A DNA stretch of 64,000 nucleotides from Strix aluco (taxonomy: Eukaryota; Chordata; Aves; Strigiformes; Strigidae): positions 91,975,994 through 92,039,993 of the forward strand of contig NC_133932.1 of the NCBI RefSeq assembly GCF_031877795.1, read 5' to 3'. Below, piece by piece: positions 58,631 to 64,000 of this stretch; the first letter of the stretch is position 1; every line of letters begins with the position of its first letter. Below the pieces are notes generated by a model. The model saw only the letters and a program-made list of their open reading frames with translations, did no database searches and had not been told where the DNA came from. The translations under genes were made by a program, and so were the position numbers.

Positions 58631-61600
58631 TGCTTTACTGTAGCACATTTTGGTTTTTTATACTGCTTTAGGTATCATCCTACCATCAAATATAGCAGCC
58701 TCTTGCTATTAGTATGTCGTAAAAATAATAGTCTTGAAGTTTCTTGTTTCTGCTAGTACTAATTCATATTAAAATGTCAAAATACCTTTCAGCTCAATTG
58801 AATAAGGAGGTGGATGAGGATATGACAGGTTTCTAATTCAGGTTCAGTGCGTGGTGCTACTGTCAATTTGGAGCCCTTCAGAGACCTAAGAAAACATAAC
58901 AATTTTTATCAGCATGTAGATTTGCTGGCTTTGTTTGTTGTATGCACTCAGAGCATTCATCCAGGGGAGCACATTTCTTAAAGGGATGTTTTCTCTAGTT
59001 GATGTCTAGAATGATCACAGGGTTAGGAACTGCAGTGTGAAGATAATGGGGAATATGGTACAGAAGTCAGAGCTGCCCACAGAACAGTAAGGAACACAGA
59101 TCACTGTGAGGTCCCTTACTGCTTGTCAACAGATGCATTAGCTTTCAAATTTGCAGGCTTTTCCAATCTTTTTACCATATGTTTATACAAGGCTACTGCT
59201 TATTTTCTCATGTCATGTCTCTTGCTCTTCTGTTTTTCTCAGGTCCTTGAAACTGTCCCAATCCAGGATTATAATCTTTTTTTTTTGTAGGAGTTGTCTG
59301 TACTGCATGCAGTACTGTTAACCATGAAGAGTCATGATTCTGACCATAGGAAAAAAAAGATAATAATCCATTTCCCCCCACTGCTTCCCACAAGCCCAGT
59401 GGCCTCAAATTAGAACTTGAAAGAAAAAAAAGCCATTCATTCTTTTGACTGCATGTTGGCAGGAGCTGAGCTTTTCAGATACAGCTATCAGGGTTATAAA
59501 AATTTTAACTTTATTCCTGATCATATTGCTAGTTCCAAGTTTCACATTTTAGAAATACCACTTTTTTTTTTTTTTTGGCCATTAGCCTATTTTTAAATTT
59601 TTTTTAATGTATATTCTGGTAACAGCTGTTTATTGAATAAAAACTTGAACATAAAACTTTATGTAAAAATAAGCATGCGTGATGATAATTTCAGTTTTAA
59701 TAGAGCTAATGTTTTTAGTTGCTCAAAGTTCCTTTGTGTTTAAAGTTTGTTTTCACCTTCACGCCCTTTTTATAAAACAGATGACCTGGCACATGTTTAT
59801 TTTTAAGTCAAGACTGTGTATGGCCAATAAGAAGTGAAAGTTAGCTTCCTTGGTGATCAAGGCAGTCCTATCATGTTTCAGAAAGAAGGTATGAGTATCA
59901 AAAAAACCCCAAATAAACCAAAAAAGCCCCAACCCCTACTGTGGAGGGAAAGGATGCTGTGATGTGTGGTAAAAGGCTGTAGTATTAGCAAAGTAACTCC
60001 TGGAGCATGACATGAACGGCTGAATCATTTATAGCTGGTACTGAGACAAATTGCTGCTGAAGGATGCTTGTTATTGCATGACTGCTGCCACAGCTGGTAG
60101 ATTGCCTGCTTAAGAGCAAAGTAAACCTGAGCCTAGTAAGGACTGCTGTGAAAAAGTACACTCCAGATAAGCGTACTTTAATCTCTGGAACATTTAATTG
60201 GTTCAGCAGCATTTTCTAGTGCCTGAAGATTTCAAATGTGCAAACATATTCATGACATTGACATAATTATCAAATTCTAATTTATTTTTCTCTATGAATC
60301 CACTAGTAATAGTAGCCGAGGAGGCTTTCTTTTTTACTGTTAATACAGTTATGGTTCATATATCAAATTACAAAGTTAATATCTGTCCTTGAAAGTCTCC
60401 TGATGATTACTTCTCTGCATCTTAATGTAGTACAAGGCTGCTATTGTAGGTCACTATGCTGCTCTTGTATCTATCTAATGAGGCTTAGTGTGTTTAATAT
60501 GAGCCTCAGAGTATGCTTTCCATGCAACTATGTAAAATTCATCCTTTCAAAAATTTGTATTCAGTTTGTGGTTGTTGAACGTCGTCTCCATTGGAAGATT
60601 GTTTTTACAGATTAGTTATCCATATTTTTTTAAAGCATGTTTAACTTCTTATGATAGGCATTCTGGTAACTATCAATCAAATATTTTCGTGTATAAGATA
60701 CTGTTTGAAATTTGATGTTTAAGACAAAGCGGGCTTCTACCTCCTTTATAATGCTTTTGCCTTCCAGCTTTTTTCCAAGCAAGCAGACTCATAGAGTGTC
60801 AAGAATAACTCGCAAGCCCCTGCCATGGTGCACGGTGGTGAAGGGTGAGCAGGTAGAGTTTTTAACAAGCCTTTAGCTCTTTCACTGGTCTTAAAGAAGC
60901 TGGTAAGTTCACAGGACTTGAAACTGTATATAACAAAATTTCAGAGTGCCATTTCTGAGACAATATGACAGCATAGGTTAAAGTTAAGGGGAGAAGAGGG
61001 AGCAATTCCCCTTCTCCGTGAGGGAATTGTAGTGCTTCCATGGGAGTGCTTGTAGTCTGCTGGAGGAACAATTAGTGGCAGCTTGGAGGAAAGGGGGAAC
61101 CTTCTAGTCAGGTTCCTGAGTAATTAACCAGTGACTCTGACAGATAGATTCCTTCCACTTCATGAATCATGTTATTTCTAACACCAAACATGGTTAGTTG
61201 CCAGTTTGCTTACAGATGTAGCACTACAACTTTACAGAGTAAATAACTATCTAAATACCTTCTTGGGCATCATACTTCCCATTAGCTATGTAATCTCTTG
61301 TCTTTTTTCCATTTGGTGCTATTTTTCTTCTTGGCTCTATTTTTTTTATCCATCTTGGATGGTAGTTAATCAGAAGGGTTTAACATCACGGTATTCATTT
61401 GTTTTTCTGCTTTATGGAAGTCTGCATAGTTTGAATATAGTAACATGAAGGAAGAAAAACCCAAACCACGGTAGTTTCAAGTAAATTACTTCTAGGTCCT
61501 CACAGATTCAAGCACTATAGAGAACCAGACCCTTGCCCATGTCTTTTGACCAGGGAGCTCAAAGTGCTACAACAGGTCTTCATCACCCATTTCATCCAGT

Positions 61601-62083
61601 CGCTCCTTTCTGTCAACCTGGATGGTCTGAGTCTGTAGCAGTGGCATATATGATGATATACATCAGCGCATACCTATTGCTTCAGCCCACGGAGTATAAA
61701 CAGATGGCATCAGCTAAGGAAAGAGAAGATATTAACTACATCAAGAAAATGGCATATTTTAAAGGGTGCTGTTGCATGAAAACGTGTTTGAGTAAGTAGC
61801 TCAAGCGTGGAAATTCCATTCATAAAAGTATTATTTCTCTTTGCCACTGTGGGGTTTTTTGTAGGTTGGATATAAATTTATCTAATTAGACTAGATACAA
61901 TCTTTTAGAGATGAGTAAATTTTAAAGAAAGTACTGATTTTGTGGGGGTTTTTGACTTTGTGTTCAGAATGCTTATTAGGACTATTAAAAAGATCAGATA
62001 TTTTCAGGAATAGATTGAGTCACTAGCAATATTTAATAGTCCAGATTAACGAAAATGCCTCTTTCGAGCCTTTGGGGAGCTCT

Positions 62084-62117
62084 GATGCTTGTGTGTGAAG
62101 GATGCTTTTCTGTGAAG
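62084..62117. repeat. 17-bp tandem duplication
   Basis: GATGCTTGTGTGTGAAG followed directly by GATGCTTTTCTGTGAAG, and then a weaker third copy starting GATGATTTT. Confidence 0.8.
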
Positions 62118-64000
62118 GATGATTTTGTCTCAGTAGAATTTCCCTGCAGCTTCTACCATTATTATATTTTCACAAGCATAAGTGACTTCCACTGTGCTCT
62201 TTCAGAATCTGAATATCTAATGTTTATATACAAGAAGTGCATCTGTCTCTGTACACCCCAAGAGTTCCTCAACACAATGGTATAATGCAGAAACATTCAT
62301 GTGTCATGAAAAAACATCTAGACCTTGTGAAGTAATTTGGATGTGATCAAGTATAACTGAATTTTTCTAGCTGGTTCTGCAGTTTCACGTAAAGGAATCT
62401 GCAAATATGGTACTGATGGCTGCTTTGAGCAACATGAGTCCTGTTGCAGCAAATAACCTCCTGTTTGTGGGACTGATCCTCTTAAAATGTCCAACTCTCT
62501 ATATATTATGTAAATAAGTTCCTTTCCTATAAGCTTTTACTTCTAGATCCCTTGCTGAGAACATGCAGCAGGGATCATATATATAATTTCTAATAAAGTA
62601 CCTTACTTTGGATTATTTCCCAGCTTGCGAACAACCTTTCTCTATGACCTTGCAGTCACGCAGCCTTCTTGTGAGCTGCAGTTCCTGGTTGAACTCAGGA
62701 CACGATTGCCCGGTGTTACAACTGGGCTGGCACAGAAATGCCGGTTACTGCACAGAACTACATTATTCTGCTAATATCTATATGCTTAAATACTTAGCAG
62801 TGATGATTCTTTCCAAGCTTATTTCTAAAGGCACAGGCCTTTCAGGTGTTCTTGGACAAGTCTAGCTGATTTCAGCAAATTGTCTCACGTGTATGAATTT
62901 TCCAGAAATTGTCTGCAAGCCCAAAATTTGACTGGAAGGGTTAATCTGAAGAGAAGTGTAGTTAGGTCTTGTTTCCACATGAAAGCCTTTTGTGAATTTT
63001 GATTTTCACCAAGACCTTTACAAATGTACTTATTTGTTAGCTGATTTGAAACATTCTTTAATAGGAAAGTATCTAGGATGTCCCCTGTCCTCTTCTAGCA
63101 GGCATACTTCACTTTGCTATGAAGTATCAACTTTAAATAATTATAAACTGTTCTAAAAAGAATCTGTTACTTGTTCTGCCACAAACTCAGGTACTCAAGA
63201 ACCTGCTATTTGATCTTTTTCCAAATATTGTTTTTAGTAGATTGCAGTTTTATGTGACCTTCCCATAACTTTGGGGTCTGTTGGAAAAAGCAGTTTTTTT
63301 AGAGGTTTGCCATAGACATTAACAGTGAGGGCATCACTCTTTAACAAAGTCCCTTTTTTGATTGCAGGAGCCCTTGTAGATGGCAGAAGGTACAGAAAGT
63401 CTGTAGAAAATAACCTGGTGGCATTTTCTTGTATACTTACTATTTTTACCAAATGTTACAAATATTTTGTTTTATACATTGATGTCCTTATTAGCTGCTT
63501 CAAAGGGTTTTCTGAGCTGCTTGTTACTATAGGATCTGAATGTTTTACAGAAGCATTATTAAATTTATTTTCACATTTGTGAGAGAAGGGAAGAGGTGTC
63601 TTAGTTTAAAAAAAAATAAAAATAAAAATCCCAGGAAGGGATTTTTGACTGGATAGAAATAGAAAATATCTGTTACTTGAATGCTCCATTTAAGATGTTT
63701 AGGAACTGTCTTGTCAAAATAGTTGATATATTCAGACCTCATACTTGCTTCTGTTCTATCTGTAACTTCCCAGCCTTCTAGCTCATCAGACTCCAGAATC
63801 TGAAATCAGTCACTTGGACACTGAGAAGCACACAAAGTGTTGGACACTTAAGCAAAGTTGAATCACTTTACCTATCACCATGGGAGATCACAGTGGTAGA
63901 AGAAGAGCAATGATCTCCTTTGCTACAGTTTATCTTCTGTAACTACGAAGTCATCCTCCTTTTCTGATTTCTGTTCCCCGGACCACATATGACAAACATT

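Larger units (their letters stand above)
46811..64000 (+). other. TBC1D4: TBC1D4 intron 1 (partial; runs off the right edge)
   Basis: 17.2 kb without a recognisable TBC1D4 exon; the exon 2 protein segment that follows DPNQ in the family was not found. The first 450 nt are CpG island, the rest AT-rich. It holds two copies of a 12-mer with a CACGTG E-box (48627-48691), a GTTT run (51948-51975), a 21-nt T run (54714-54734), a 30-bp tandem duplication with CAGCTG (58571-58630), a 17-bp tandem duplication (62084-62117), and an A-rich tract with CCCC blocks (59899-59937). No intact transposon recognised. Confidence 0.82.

Noticed and set aside
46811-64000. TBC1D4 exon 2 or later exons
   Set aside because: No frame resembling the conserved segment after DPNQ; intron 1 of this gene is long in other vertebrates.
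1-64000. CRISPR arrays, prokaryotic operons, rRNA or tRNA genes
   Set aside because: Spliced vertebrate genes exclude a prokaryotic reading; no regularly spaced repeats or convincing cloverleaf was seen by eye, though small RNAs could be missed without a covariance search.

Overview
This is vertebrate nuclear DNA, most likely from a bird. Genes are split by GT-AG introns, promoters sit in CpG islands, the introns are AT-rich with few interspersed repeats, and the two clearest transposon remnants are 3' ends of CR1 LINEs, the dominant avian (and wider sauropsid) retroposon. A turtle or crocodilian cannot be excluded from sequence alone. Gene order matches the vertebrate block LMO7-UCHL3-COMMD6-TBC1D4.

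Layout: (1) Positions 1-25829, minus strand: the first six coding exons of UCHL3, a ubiquitin C-terminal hydrolase. They encode residues 1-158, including oxyanion-hole Gln89 and nucleophile Cys95. Exons carrying catalytic His169 and Asp184 lie left of the window. Exon 2 is a 12-nt microexon. Intron 2 spans nearly 12 kb. The last partial intron holds a decayed C2H2 zinc-finger fragment and a possible Gag zinc-knuckle relic. (2) Positions 25830-29194: a divergent intergenic region with a CpG island at each end. (3) Positions 29195-34727, plus strand: complete COMMD6, seven coding exons, 207 codons plus stop, with the N-terminal helical domain that the short human protein lacks. (4) Positions about 34803-45580: an 11-kb intergenic stretch with no recognised gene. 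(5) A large CpG island at about 45580-47270 containing coding exon 1 of TBC1D4 (AS160), 169 codons, followed by what looks like a GC rather than GT splice donor. (6) Positions 46811-64000: the start of TBC1D4 intron 1; exon 2 is not reached.

The three genes are not an operon or a pathway. UCHL3 processes ubiquitin and NEDD8, COMMD6 is a Commander-complex and NF-kB-associated adaptor, and TBC1D4 is a Rab GTPase-activating protein controlling GLUT4 traffic. Linkage is ancestral synteny.

I saw no obviously new biological system. The most interesting inference is evolutionary: human COMMD6, as I recall it, begins with 18 residues that resemble UCHL3 exons 1-2, whereas this locus has an unrelated, longer COMMD6 N-terminus. 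That suggests a promoter and first-exon capture in the mammalian lineage, with this window showing the ancestral state.
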